A stretch of 64,000 bases of DNA from Nocardioides daejeonensis (GTDB lineage: Bacteria > Actinomycetota > Actinomycetes > Propionibacteriales > Nocardioidaceae), in NCBI RefSeq assembly GCF_003194585.1, contig NZ_QHKZ01000004.1:310001-374000 (forward strand), given 5' to 3'. Numbering within the stretch: position 1 is the first letter of the stretch; each line of letters starts with the position of its first letter. The notes beneath the pieces were generated by a model. It ran no database searches and had not been told where the DNA came from. It saw only the letters and a list, made by a program, of their open reading frames with translations. This document shows positions 25,250 through 32,944 of this stretch, one piece after another. The position numbers and the translations under genes are program-made.

Positions 25250-25765
25250 ATGATTCTGCGCGGTGGCTTGGCCGGTTTGGTGGCGCTGGTGCTGTTGGTG
25301 CTCTTCCAGGCAGGGGATGGGGACGGCTCGGATGGCGTGAGCTGGTTCGGCTCCGGCTCGCTGACGGGACAGAGCAGACCGGGCCACGACTTCGGGTTCG
25401 GCGGCGTGCTGCGCAACGACGGCGATCGATCGATCACGCTGCGCTCCGCAAGCTTCGTTGGCGACGTACCGCCCCAGCAGGGACTGCTGCGGGAGACACT
25501 CGTCTTCGACCTCGGGAACGCGGGCTTCGGTCCGGGCGGAGCCTGGTGGCCCGATGAGGAGCTCCGTCCCTACACCCGTCCGATCGACGGGTACGTGGTG
25601 CGGCCCAGCGAAGAGGTCGGTCTGGTCTTCGTCGTCGAGATCCGCGGGGCCGGGCCGATGACCTGGACCGAGGGAACGGTGACTTATGAGCGCGACGGCG
25701 AGCGGCGCTCGGTGCAGGGAAGGCTTGGGCTCACGCTCTGCCCCATGACCCGAGGCTGCGGCTGA
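25250..25765 (+). CDS. Secreted or membrane-anchored protein of unknown function
   Basis: This 171-residue protein starts with a hydrophobic segment (GGLAGLVALVLLVLFQ) that could be a signal peptide or an anchor. The rest looks like one beta-rich extracytoplasmic domain with two Cys near the C-terminus (LCPMTRGCG) that may pair. It begins 8 bp after the RelA/SpoT-domain gene and has AGGGAG before its ATG, so the two are probably one transcript. I see no family signature. Confidence 0.6.
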   Translation: MILRGGLAGLVALVLLVLFQAGDGDGSDGVSWFGSGSLTGQSRPGHDFGFGGVLRNDGDRSITLRSASFVGDVPPQQGLLRETLVFDLGNAGFGPGGAWWPDEELRPYTRPIDGYVVRPSEEVGLVFVVEIRGAGPMTWTEGTVTYERDGERRSVQGRLGLTLCPMTRGCG

Positions 25766-25785
25766 GGCGTGGTGGTGTCGCGCTT

Positions 25786-25839
25786 CGATGGAGTGAACAG
25801 GCTGAGATTCGGGACGAGAGCAGCCCTCACGCTCCATCG
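25786..25839. repeat. 54-bp hairpin repeat, copy A
   Basis: The element begins CGATGGAGTGAACAGGCT and ends AGCCCTCACGCTCCATCG. Its ends form an 8-bp stem (CGATGGAG with CTCCATCG), and GGCT/AGCC form an inner stem. A second copy of the same length is at 26999-27052: the outer 18-19 bp on each side are nearly identical and the middle 17 bp differ. Copy A overlaps the last codons and stop of the DUF559 gene. Confidence 0.8.
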
Positions 25840-26924
25840 TGGCGAGCTACCACGGTGGGTGCGTCCGCCAGGACCCTCGTCCGCCGAGCACTGCTCAGCA
25901 GCCCGAGGCGGATACGGAAGCGTTCGGCGAGGTCGGGCGCGGGCCCGTTGGGTCCATGCAGCTCCCATCTCTGCTCGACCTGTGCGTTGGCAGCACGCCC
26001 CACCGCATCGCGGAAGCGCTGCGCCACGAGCTCGCGTCGAGCGAGCTCTCCGCCGACGACCGAGACCACCTCGAGCCCGTGATTGCGCAGACCGCCCTCG
26101 CGGGTGAGGTCGCGACTGCGGGCGCGTGCACCGAAGTGGTGTGCGCCCTCGTACTCGGCAGCAACCCCCACCTCCGGACAGATCAGATCGGGCCGCCCCA
26201 GAAAGCGCCCGCTGAGGTCGTGGACGGGTACGTTGCACATCGGCGTCGGTAGCTCCGCGTCCAGCAGCCAAGCCAGACGCATCGCCGTCTCTGGAGGGGA
26301 CTCTGCGCCAGCCATGCTCAGAGCGAAGGCCTGCCGGACGAGAGGAAGGCCCGGCGTGCGTGGCACGGAGGCCAGCCAGGCCTCGAACCGTTCCGACGTG
26401 GTCAGCTCCGCGAACAACACCATGTCGATTGCTGCGGCGCCGTCGCGGACGTTGCCACGACGCAGGACCTCGTCGAAGAGTGACCGATGGATGTTCAGGC
26501 AACGTACGCCGTGTCGTACGACGATCTCGTCGGGAAAGGTGTGACAGCGATCGAGGAGGACACCCGGCCGAGGAGACAGGCGTCGTGCTGGACCGATTCG
26601 TATCTGCACCGGCAACGCTCCGCCGTCGGCGGTTGCGCCCTCGAACCAGCGCGCCCCGGCCAGGTGCAGGCTCGCCCAACCCGTCACGCCGGCGTCCCCG
26701 CCGACCCGGGTCGCGGCCTCCAGGATCCGCTGGCCCGGCTGATCGGCACACGCGTTCGTCGGCACGAAAAGACCGTGGCCGATGGCTCGCCAGTGCGGTC
26801 CGCGCGCAGCGCCCCTGGTGGGCCCGGTGCGTCCTGCCGGGTCGATGTGCCGAGGCAGGGTGAGCCGAGGCCGTCCGATTCTCGGTGGCGGATGGATGCG
26901 GTGCCAACCCGGCCCCGGGACCAT
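25827..26924 (-). CDS. DUF559/AbiEi-like endonuclease-fold protein
   Basis: This 365-residue protein has the layout of a large actinobacterial orphan family. The N-terminal part (about residues 25-180) recalls AbiEi-type antitoxin proteins, with HWRAIGHGLFVPTNA and LNIHRSLFDEVLR. The C-terminal part (about 245-320) recalls DUF559/Vsr-like PD-(D/E)XK nucleases, with LGRPDLICPEVGVAAEYEG and VVSVVGGELARRELV. D, E and K-type catalytic residues are only partly recognisable. No AbiEii toxin gene is adjacent. The start ATG 26924 is the most likely of several. Its stop codon lies inside hairpin repeat A, and copy B lies 75 bp upstream of its start. Confidence 0.65.
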   Translation of the reverse strand: MVPGPGWHRIHPPPRIGRPRLTLPRHIDPAGRTGPTRGAARGPHWRAIGHGLFVPTNACADQPGQRILEAATRVGGDAGVTGWASLHLAGARWFEGATADGGALPVQIRIGPARRLSPRPGVLLDRCHTFPDEIVVRHGVRCLNIHRSLFDEVLRRGNVRDGAAAIDMVLFAELTTSERFEAWLASVPRTPGLPLVRQAFALSMAGAESPPETAMRLAWLLDAELPTPMCNVPVHDLSGRFLGRPDLICPEVGVAAEYEGAHHFGARARSRDLTREGGLRNHGLEVVSVVGGELARRELVAQRFRDAVGRAANAQVEQRWELHGPNGPAPDLAERFRIRLGLLSSARRTRVLADAPTVVARHDGA

Positions 26925-26998
26925 TGACGAGGACATAGGACGAGACTGGCGCAACCGCCGCCCCGCCGCCTCCGCTCATCCACAGGGCTCGGGTGGCT

Positions 26999-27052
26999 CG
27001 ATGGAGTGAACGGGCTCTGTTCTTGCGCCGCGACAGCCCTGACGCTCCATCG
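26999..27052. repeat. 54-bp hairpin repeat, copy B
   Basis: It begins CGATGGAGTGAACGGGCT and ends AGCCCTGACGCTCCATCG. It matches copy A at 39 of 54 positions, with all but one of the differences outside the two conserved ends falling in the middle. Here the stem extends to 11 bp (GCTCGATGGAG with CTCCATCGAGC). It lies 12 bp beyond the stop of the M15 peptidase gene. Confidence 0.8.
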
Positions 27053-27064
27053 AGCGCCGGTCCG

Positions 27065-27943
27065 TCAGCGGTTGTTGGCGGAGAAGTGCTGGTAGTCCTT
27101 CAGCGTGCGCCAGCTCCCGCCCCAGCCCCAGCCGATCCGGGCGAAGGCCCGCACGACGGGGCCGTCCGCGGTGATCATGCCCGGGCGGACGTCGTTGCGG
27201 TCGAGGTAGGAGCGGGCCAACTCGGGGAGCACGACCTGGCCCTTCTCATACGGATTCTGGAACGGGTTGAGGTCGATCGCCAACCCGTAGGCGTGCTCGC
27301 TGTAGGAGGAGCCGCCGGTCACGGGCCGGCAGTTGAAGGCCCCGGTGTCGTTGCCGTCGCCGGTCGGTGCGGCGTCCCGCTCGGCCACCGTGGTGATCGC
27401 CATCTGCTCCATCGGGAAGTGCGCCTTCCACAGGTCGCCGAAGACCTGCACCACCTCGTCGGCGACGCTCGAGTTGACCAGCAGCTCCCCGGTATGACGG
27501 ACGTCGTCGAAGCCCCAGAACGTCACCCGCACCCAGGCGAGCTGTTCGGCGCGCACCGGGCAGGCTCGGTTCCACGTGGAACGGGCGATCACCTCCGCCG
27601 GTGCGGGGTCGACGACCTTGGAGCGGAACCCGGTGCCGGGCAGCATCGGCAGGCTGTCGGGCAGAGTGAAGCGCCGCTGTCGGAGGGCCGGCGGCGTGGT
27701 CAAGACGGTCGCCCCCTCCGGCAGCACCCGGGTGCCCAGCCAGGCCGGAGGCACGGTCCCCGGAGCAGGTACGTCGTCACTCTGCTCGTCGCTGCCGGAC
27801 GACGGTGAGGTGGGGGCCGTCGTTCCTTGCGTGCTCGGTGGAGTGGTGGGGGAGGCGGGTGACGGCGTACCGCCGGGGGTGCTGCCGGTCGAGCAGGCGG
27901 CCAGCAGGCACAGGAGCACCAGGGCGGTGACGAGGGAACGCAC
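27065..27943 (-). CDS. M15-type D-Ala-D-Ala carboxypeptidase-like lipoprotein
   Basis: This exported lipoprotein has 292 residues. The signal peptide ends in the lipobox LLAAC (Cys16), followed by a long Ser/Thr/Pro linker to about residue 65. The C-terminal half carries the M15C/VanY signature SSYSEHAYGLAIDLNP, where His and Asp bind zinc, and the final DYQHFSANNR, which supplies the last His. It probably trims peptidoglycan stem peptides. The start is GTG 27943. TACGCT on the minus strand (27950-27955) lies 6 bp upstream, so the mRNA is probably leaderless. It is divergent from the cyclase gene. Confidence 0.85.
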   Translation of the reverse strand: MRSLVTALVLLCLLAACSTGSTPGGTPSPASPTTPPSTQGTTAPTSPSSGSDEQSDDVPAPGTVPPAWLGTRVLPEGATVLTTPPALRQRRFTLPDSLPMLPGTGFRSKVVDPAPAEVIARSTWNRACPVRAEQLAWVRVTFWGFDDVRHTGELLVNSSVADEVVQVFGDLWKAHFPMEQMAITTVAERDAAPTGDGNDTGAFNCRPVTGGSSYSEHAYGLAIDLNPFQNPYEKGQVVLPELARSYLDRNDVRPGMITADGPVVRAFARIGWGWGGSWRTLKDYQHFSANNR

Positions 27944-27949
27944 ATCACG

Positions 27950-27987
27950 AGCGTAGGACGCCGTGCCAGGAGTGCTGCCACTACTGT
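27950..27987. promoter_or_regulatory. Back-to-back leaderless promoters in a 50-bp spacer
   Basis: On the minus strand TACGCT (27950-27955) serves the M15 peptidase. On the plus strand TACTGT (27982-27987) serves the cyclase. Each is exactly 6 bp from its GTG. The two -35 regions must overlap within the 26 bp between the hexamers, so RNA polymerase could probably not use both at once. Confidence 0.55.
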
Positions 27988-27993
27988 TGCGCC

Positions 27994-29499
27994 GTGGCAG
28001 GACGACCGACGCGCTTCCGTTCGTGGCGCGCCCGACTCGCGATGAGCGTCGGCATCGTGGTGATCAACCTGCTCGGCACGGTGCTGGTCTACTGCCTGGC
28101 CGCGTGGGTGGTGCCGATCCCCGACGTGGACGACGAGTTCCGGCTCCGCATCGCCAACCTGATCGGGGCGGCGATCTATGTAGGCACCGCCGTGACGGCC
28201 GGCATCGTCTTGCTCAACGTGTCGCTCACGCCGATGGTGCAGTGGATCCGGGCGGGGGCAGACCCCGAGCATCGGGGCCGGCGAACGGTCTTGCGTGCGC
28301 CGCGTCGGATGGCGATCTGGCACGGGTCCGCCTGGACGCTCGCCGCGATCGCTTTCGGTGCGCTGAACGCGACGGTGAGCATCCGGCTCGGCGTCGACGT
28401 GCTGTTGATCGTGGCGCTGGCCGGGTGGTCGACCTCGGCCTTCGCCTACCTGGCCGCGGAGCGGGTGCTGCGCAGCTTCGCCCGGCAAGCGCTGGAGGGG
28501 AACGCCGCCCTGCCCCGGCCGCGGAGCTCGGTCTGGCGGGCGATGTCGAGCTGGGGCCTGGGGTCCGGCGTGGTCCTGCTCGGCTCCGTGCTGGTCGGGC
28601 TCTTCGCCCTCGTCGACGACCAGGACGCCTCGGTCCGGAGCCTGGCGGTCACGATGCTGGTGCTCGGCTGCATCGGCCTCGGGGTCGGGGGGCTGGCCGC
28701 GTTCCTCGGTGCCAAGGCGAGCGCCGACCCGCTGCGCGGTCTGCGTCAGGGAGTGCAGCGGATCGAGAAGGGTGACTACGACGTCACCATCCCGATCTAC
28801 GACGCAACCGAGATCGGGCACCTGCAGGCCGGCTTCAACCGGATGGCTGCCGGTCTGGCCGAGCGCGAGGAGATCCGTGAGCTCTTCGGCCGCCACGTCG
28901 GTGAGGATGTCGCCCGCAACGCACTCGCGCGCGGGGTGTCGCTCGGCGGCGAGAGCAGGCACGTGGCGGTGCTGTTCGTCGACATCATCGGTTCCACCAC
29001 GATCGCGGAGCGGCGCGACCCGACCCAGGTCGTCGACCTGCTCAACCGGTTCTTCGCCGTCGTGATCGATGTGGTCGAGTCACACCACGGCTGGATCAAC
29101 AAGTTCGAGGGCGACGCAGCGCTCGCCGTCTGGGGCGCCCCCGACGAGGTGCCCGGCATGGAGACCCACGCGCTCCGCGCGACCCGCGTGCTTGCCGAAC
29201 GGCTTCGAGCCGAGGTGCCTGAGCTGCGCGCCGGCGTCGGTGTCTCTGCCGGCCGGGCGGTCGCTGGCAACATCGGCGCCGCTCGCCGCTCCGAGTACAC
29301 CGTGATCGGCGATCCGGTGAACGAGGCGGCTCGCCTCACCGACCTGGCCAAGGAGTACCCGGGTCTGGCGCTGGCGCGCTACGACCTGGTCGAGGCCGCC
29401 GACGCCGAGGAGGCCGAGCACTGGCAGGCGGAGCAGCCGGTGCTGCTGCGCGGCCGCAGCGAGCCGACCCCCGTCGCCACTCCCCACCGCGCCGAGTGA
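27994..29499 (+). CDS. Membrane adenylate/guanylate cyclase with HAMP domain
   Basis: This 501-residue class III nucleotide cyclase resembles the mycobacterial Rv1318c-Rv1320c group. Six membrane segments (residues 15-250) lead into a HAMP domain (about 250-305) and the catalytic domain (about 320-480). The metal-binding Asp330 and Asp374 lie in LFVDIIGST and KFEGDAALAVWG. Lys370 is a likely purine-binding residue, and VNEAARL holds the Asn and Arg of the transition state. It is predicted to make cAMP in response to a membrane signal. The GTG start has TACTGT 6 bp upstream. A 22-bp tandem array overlaps its stop codon. Confidence 0.88.
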   Translation: MAGRPTRFRSWRARLAMSVGIVVINLLGTVLVYCLAAWVVPIPDVDDEFRLRIANLIGAAIYVGTAVTAGIVLLNVSLTPMVQWIRAGADPEHRGRRTVLRAPRRMAIWHGSAWTLAAIAFGALNATVSIRLGVDVLLIVALAGWSTSAFAYLAAERVLRSFARQALEGNAALPRPRSSVWRAMSSWGLGSGVVLLGSVLVGLFALVDDQDASVRSLAVTMLVLGCIGLGVGGLAAFLGAKASADPLRGLRQGVQRIEKGDYDVTIPIYDATEIGHLQAGFNRMAAGLAEREEIRELFGRHVGEDVARNALARGVSLGGESRHVAVLFVDIIGSTTIAERRDPTQVVDLLNRFFAVVIDVVESHHGWINKFEGDAALAVWGAPDEVPGMETHALRATRVLAERLRAEVPELRAGVGVSAGRAVAGNIGAARRSEYTVIGDPVNEAARLTDLAKEYPGLALARYDLVEAADAEEAEHWQAEQPVLLRGRSEPTPVATPHRAE

Positions 29500-29537
29500 G
29501 CGCGAATCACGTGTTGAGTGAGCGCGAATGACGCGTC
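29494..29537 (+). repeat. 22-bp-period tandem array, two units, at cyclase 3' end
   Basis: Two units begin at 29494 and 29516, each starting GAGTGAGCGCGAAT and followed by 8 variable bases. The TGA stop of the cyclase gene is inside the first unit. Period and design match arrays at 32855, 53097, 62125 and 62211. Confidence 0.75.
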
Positions 29538-29549
29538 GTAGGTGGGCGA

Positions 29550-29843
29550 TCAGGAGCTTTCGGACTCCGCGATCCGCTCGTGGTGGTGGATCACCTCGGC
29601 GATGACGAAGTTGAGGAACTTCTCCGCGAAGACCGGGTCGAGCCCGGCGTTCTCCGCCAGCGTCCGCAGGCGTGCGACCTGACGCTCCTCGCGAGCCTTG
29701 TCGGCCGGGGGAAGCCCCAGCTCCGCCTTCAGTACGCCGACCTGCTGCGTGCAGCGGAACCGCTCGGCAAGCAGGTGGATCAGGGCAGCGTCGATGTTGT
29801 CGATGCTCTGGCGCAGGCGGAGCAACTCGGGCGGGGTCGTCAC
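29550..29843 (-). CDS. Chorismate mutase (AroQ type)
   Basis: This 97-residue all-helical protein converts chorismate to prephenate, the first step toward phenylalanine and tyrosine. The opening LLRLRQSIDNIDAALIHLLAERF is the typical first helix, with the Arg and Asp used in the active site. EERQVARLRTLAENAGLDPVFAEKFLNFVIAEVIHHH matches the later helices. GTG 29843 is preceded by TAGACT at 8 bp, slightly further than in other leaderless genes here. An upstream GTG at 29876 would add 11 unconserved residues. Prephenate dehydratase, the next enzyme toward phenylalanine, is encoded at 60482-61327. Confidence 0.85.
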   Translation of the reverse strand: MTTPPELLRLRQSIDNIDAALIHLLAERFRCTQQVGVLKAELGLPPADKAREERQVARLRTLAENAGLDPVFAEKFLNFVIAEVIHHHERIAESESS

Positions 29844-29957
29844 GGTGGAGGAGTCTACGGCGGCGCTCCGGCGCACCCGCCGACTTGGTGGTGAGTCGTC
29901 GATTCCCGGAGCCCGTTCGACTGGTTCGTCACACCCGGAGCAGCCGGGAGCGGGCCC

Positions 29958-31481
29958 TCACCAGGGTGAGGGCGCGTAGTCCTTCACGAAGCAGCCGTAG
30001 AGATCCTCGCCCGCCTCACCGCGGACGATCGGGTCGTAGACGCGTGCCGCGCCGTCGACCAGGTCGAGCGGTGCGTGCCAGCCCTCGGCGGCGATGCGCA
30101 GCTTCTCCTGGTGCGGCCGCTCATCGGTGATCCACCCGGTGTCGACGGCTGTCATCAGAATGTTGTCGGTCTCGAACATCTCGCCCGAGGAGGTCCGCGT
30201 CATCATGTTGAGCGCAGCTTTGGCCATGTTGGTGTGCGGGTGGCCCGGCCCCTTGTAGCGACGTGAGAACTGCCCCTCCATCGCAGAGACGTTCACGACG
30301 TAGGCGCGCCGGGCCCCGCGGCGTACGGCCTCGCGCATTGCCGGACGCAGCCGGGAGACGAGCAGGAACGGCGCGATGGAGTTGCAGAACTGCACCTCGA
30401 GCAGCTCCAACGGGTCGACCTCGTCGACGACCTGGGTCCAGGAGTTGTTGGTCTGGGTGTCGGGCAGCAGTCCGCCCGCGTCGACGGCGGTGCCGGCCAA
30501 GTGCGCCTCCAACGAGGCGTGCCCTGCCGTGAGTGCGAGCGCGGTGAGCGAGGCGGCGCTCTGGGCGGCCAGGGCTGCCTCCACCGACTCTCCGTCGTGG
30601 TGGGCGACCGCGTGCTGCTCCAACGCACCGGCGATCGCCGCCGGGTGGGCCTCGCTGATCCGGTCGAAGGTGATCATCTCCGGCAGCTCCAGCCCGGACT
30701 CCAATGGCAGCAGGGGAGCCGACTCCATCTCGACGAGCTGGGAGTAGGCGCCGGGGGAGCGGCGTACGGTCTGGCAGGCGTTGTTGATCAGGATGTCGAG
30801 CGGTCCCTCGGCGGCGACGTCGTCGGCCAGCGAGATCACCTGCGTCGGGTCGCGCAGGTCGATGCCGACGACCTTGAGCCGGTGGAGCCAGTCTCCCGAG
30901 TCCTCGAGGCTGGAGAAGCGGCGTACGGCGTCCTTGGGGAAGCGGGTGGTGATGGTGGTGTGCGCGCCGTCACGGAGCAGGCGGAGGGCGATGTACATGC
31001 CGATCTTGGCGCGGCCGCCGGTGAGCAGCGCGCGTTTGCCGGCGAGGTCGGTGCGCTGGTTGCGCTTCTGGTGCGACATCGCTGCGCACGAGGGGCAGAG
31101 CCAGTGGTAGAACGCGTCGACGAGCGTGAAGTCCTGCTTGCAGATGTAGCAGCCGCGCGCGGTGATCAGCTCGCCGGCGAACGCGCCCTCGGCGGTCGAG
31201 ACCAGCGGGATGCCAGCAGTCTCGTCGTCGATGCGCATCGCCGATCCGGTCGCGGTCTTCTCGATGATCTCCTGATCGTGGCGCTGGCGCTCCAGGCGGA
31301 TCTCGGCGCGGCGCGACTTCTTGATCAGCTTGTACATGTACGACGCCGCGCGCTTCATGGTGCGCACGTCGTCGTGGTCGGGATGCAGCTGCGGGATCTG
31401 CTGGAGCACCTTGATCGCGATCGCCAGCTCGTCGGGGTCGATCCGGTCGAGCTGGGCGTCGGTGGGCTGCGAGTCGGGCAC
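29958..31481 (-). CDS. SDR-fold protein with N-terminal zinc ribbon
   Basis: This 507-residue protein joins a helical N-terminal region (1-85), a Cys4 zinc ribbon (C111-x2-C114 and C129-x2-C132) and a Rossmann domain of the short-chain dehydrogenase type (about 148-500). The nucleotide loop is TGGRAKIG (154-161). NNAC replaces the usual NNAG, and Ser399 is in the usual catalytic place. The expected Tyr-x3-Lys reads Thr417-N-M-A-Lys421, so the catalytic Tyr is absent unless Tyr409 substitutes. An inserted stretch of about 100 residues (250-350) is unusual. Start GTG 31481 has GAGAAT 6 bp upstream. Function unknown. Confidence 0.75.
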   Translation of the reverse strand: MPDSQPTDAQLDRIDPDELAIAIKVLQQIPQLHPDHDDVRTMKRAASYMYKLIKKSRRAEIRLERQRHDQEIIEKTATGSAMRIDDETAGIPLVSTAEGAFAGELITARGCYICKQDFTLVDAFYHWLCPSCAAMSHQKRNQRTDLAGKRALLTGGRAKIGMYIALRLLRDGAHTTITTRFPKDAVRRFSSLEDSGDWLHRLKVVGIDLRDPTQVISLADDVAAEGPLDILINNACQTVRRSPGAYSQLVEMESAPLLPLESGLELPEMITFDRISEAHPAAIAGALEQHAVAHHDGESVEAALAAQSAASLTALALTAGHASLEAHLAGTAVDAGGLLPDTQTNNSWTQVVDEVDPLELLEVQFCNSIAPFLLVSRLRPAMREAVRRGARRAYVVNVSAMEGQFSRRYKGPGHPHTNMAKAALNMMTRTSSGEMFETDNILMTAVDTGWITDERPHQEKLRIAAEGWHAPLDLVDGAARVYDPIVRGEAGEDLYGCFVKDYAPSPW

Positions 31482-31587
31482 CGGGCGATTCTCTCAACCG
31501 AGGCGCCGAGTGCGGAATCGAGGCCGATGCCGACTAGGGCGTCTGCCGGATTGGGGTGCGCTGAGTCGAGCGTGACACCATCCCCGC

Positions 31588-32853
31588 GTGGGTCTGAGGG
31601 ACGCGCTGGCCGACACCACGCCGCTGCGCAACGAGCACTTCGCTCGGCTCTGGCGCGCCAACATCCTCACCGTGATCGGTGCGCAGCTGACGGTGGTTGC
31701 CGTGCCGGCCCAGATCTACGCGATCACCGACTCCTCGGCGTACGTCGGGTTGACCGGCATCTTCGGCCTGGTGCCACTGGTCGTGTTCGGGCTCTGGGGT
31801 GGGGCGCTGGCGGACGCCGTGGATCGCCGCTCCCTCCTGTTGATCACCACGGCCGGGCTGATCGGGACGAGTGCGCTCTTCTGGCTGCAGGCGGCGCTCG
31901 GCAACTCCGACGTATGGCTGCTGCTTGCCCTCTTCGCGGTGCAGCAGGCCTTCTTCGCGGTGAACCAGCCGACCCGCAGCGCGGTGCTGCCCAAGATCCT
32001 GCCGACCGCCCAGCTGCCCGCGGCGAACTCGCTCAACATGACCGTCTTCATGGCGGGAGCGATCGCGGGTCCGATGGTCGGCGGGGCGCTGATCCCGGTG
32101 CTCGGCTTCTCCTGGCTCTACCTGGCCGACACGATCACGCTCTTCGCGACCCTCGGCGCCGTGCTACGCCTGCCGGCGCTTCCGGTCGAGGGGGTCACCC
32201 GTACGCCGGGACTCGCCTCCGTGGTGGACGGCTTCCGCTATCTGCGGATGCACCCGGTGCTGATGGTCTCGTTCGTGGTCGACATCATCGCGATGGTCTT
32301 CGGCATGCCGCGCGCCCTCTTCCCGGAGATGGCGCACGAGTCCTTCGGCGGCGCGACCGAGGGCGGCCTCGCGTTCGCGTTGCTCTTCGCGGCGATCCCT
32401 GCGGGGGCCGTCCTCGGCGGGGTCTTCTCCGGTTGGGTCTCGCGGATCGACCGGCAGGGGCTCGCTGTCGTCGCGGCGATCGTGGCGTGGGGAGTGGCGA
32501 TCGCGGGCTTCGGGCTCGCGGTAGGTCTGGCCGGTGGCACCGTCGGCGTCGCGCTGGCGGCAGCCGTGGTCATGTTGATGGCCGCCGGTGCCGCCGACAT
32601 GGTCTCGGCGGCCTTCCGGCAGAGCATGCTGCAAGGCGCGGCCAGCGACGAGGTGCGCGGGCGGCTGCAAGGCATCTTCATCGTGGTGGTGGCCGGGGGG
32701 CCCCGCATCGCCGACGTGCTGCATGGCGGGGTCGCGTCGCTCACCGGAGCACCCGCCGCTGCCGGCTACGGCGGGGTGCTCGTGGTGGTGCTCGTCCTGG
32801 CGGTCGCGGCGCTGGTGCCCGCGTTCGTCAGGTTCCGGCTCTCCCAACTCTGA
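31588..32853 (+). CDS. MFS exporter (EntS-like)
   Basis: This 421-residue twelve-helix transporter belongs to the EntS/MefA-like branch of the major facilitator superfamily. NEHFARLWRANILTVIGAQLT at the start and GGALADAVDRRSLLL after helix 2 are typical. Members export siderophores or drugs. No siderophore genes are nearby, so the substrate is open. The GTG start has CACCAT 6 bp upstream. A tandem array with 22-bp period begins 1 bp after its stop. It is divergent from the zinc-ribbon SDR gene and convergent with the dienoyl-CoA reductase gene. Confidence 0.82.
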   Translation: MGLRDALADTTPLRNEHFARLWRANILTVIGAQLTVVAVPAQIYAITDSSAYVGLTGIFGLVPLVVFGLWGGALADAVDRRSLLLITTAGLIGTSALFWLQAALGNSDVWLLLALFAVQQAFFAVNQPTRSAVLPKILPTAQLPAANSLNMTVFMAGAIAGPMVGGALIPVLGFSWLYLADTITLFATLGAVLRLPALPVEGVTRTPGLASVVDGFRYLRMHPVLMVSFVVDIIAMVFGMPRALFPEMAHESFGGATEGGLAFALLFAAIPAGAVLGGVFSGWVSRIDRQGLAVVAAIVAWGVAIAGFGLAVGLAGGTVGVALAAAVVMLMAAGAADMVSAAFRQSMLQGAASDEVRGRLQGIFIVVVAGGPRIADVLHGGVASLTGAPAAAGYGGVLVVVLVLAVAALVPAFVRFRLSQL

Positions 32854-32854
32854 C

Positions 32855-32920
32855 GAGACGCCAGCTTCAGCCCGTTGAGACGCCAGCTTCAGTGCGTTGA
32901 GACGCCAGTTTCAGCCGGAT
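32855..32920 (+). repeat. 22-bp-period tandem array, three units, at MFS 3' end
   Basis: Units start at 32855, 32877 and 32899 with GAGACGCCAGCTTCAG (third unit GAGACGCCAGTTTCAG). They are joined by 6-bp linkers ending in GTT in the first two. The array begins 1 bp after the TGA of the exporter gene. The core differs completely from the CGCG-type arrays, but the period is the same. Confidence 0.8.
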
Positions 32921-32944
32921 CGCCGGTGCTGGCCTTCGGGTTCG

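Noticed and set aside
25827-26924. AbiE-type toxin-antitoxin or phage defence system
   Set aside because: Only the AbiEi-like/DUF559 protein is present. No AbiEii nucleotidyltransferase toxin or other defence gene is adjacent, so a defence system cannot be claimed.
25786-27052. Hairpin pair considered as ends of an insertion sequence
   Set aside because: No transposase or clear target-site duplication is visible, and the copies are direct, internally symmetric elements. I kept them as repeats, not as a mobile element.
26925-27064. Upstream extension of the DUF559 reading frame
   Set aside because: The frame is open to 26954 and beyond, but the added residues are unconserved in style. ATG 26924 is the more plausible start.
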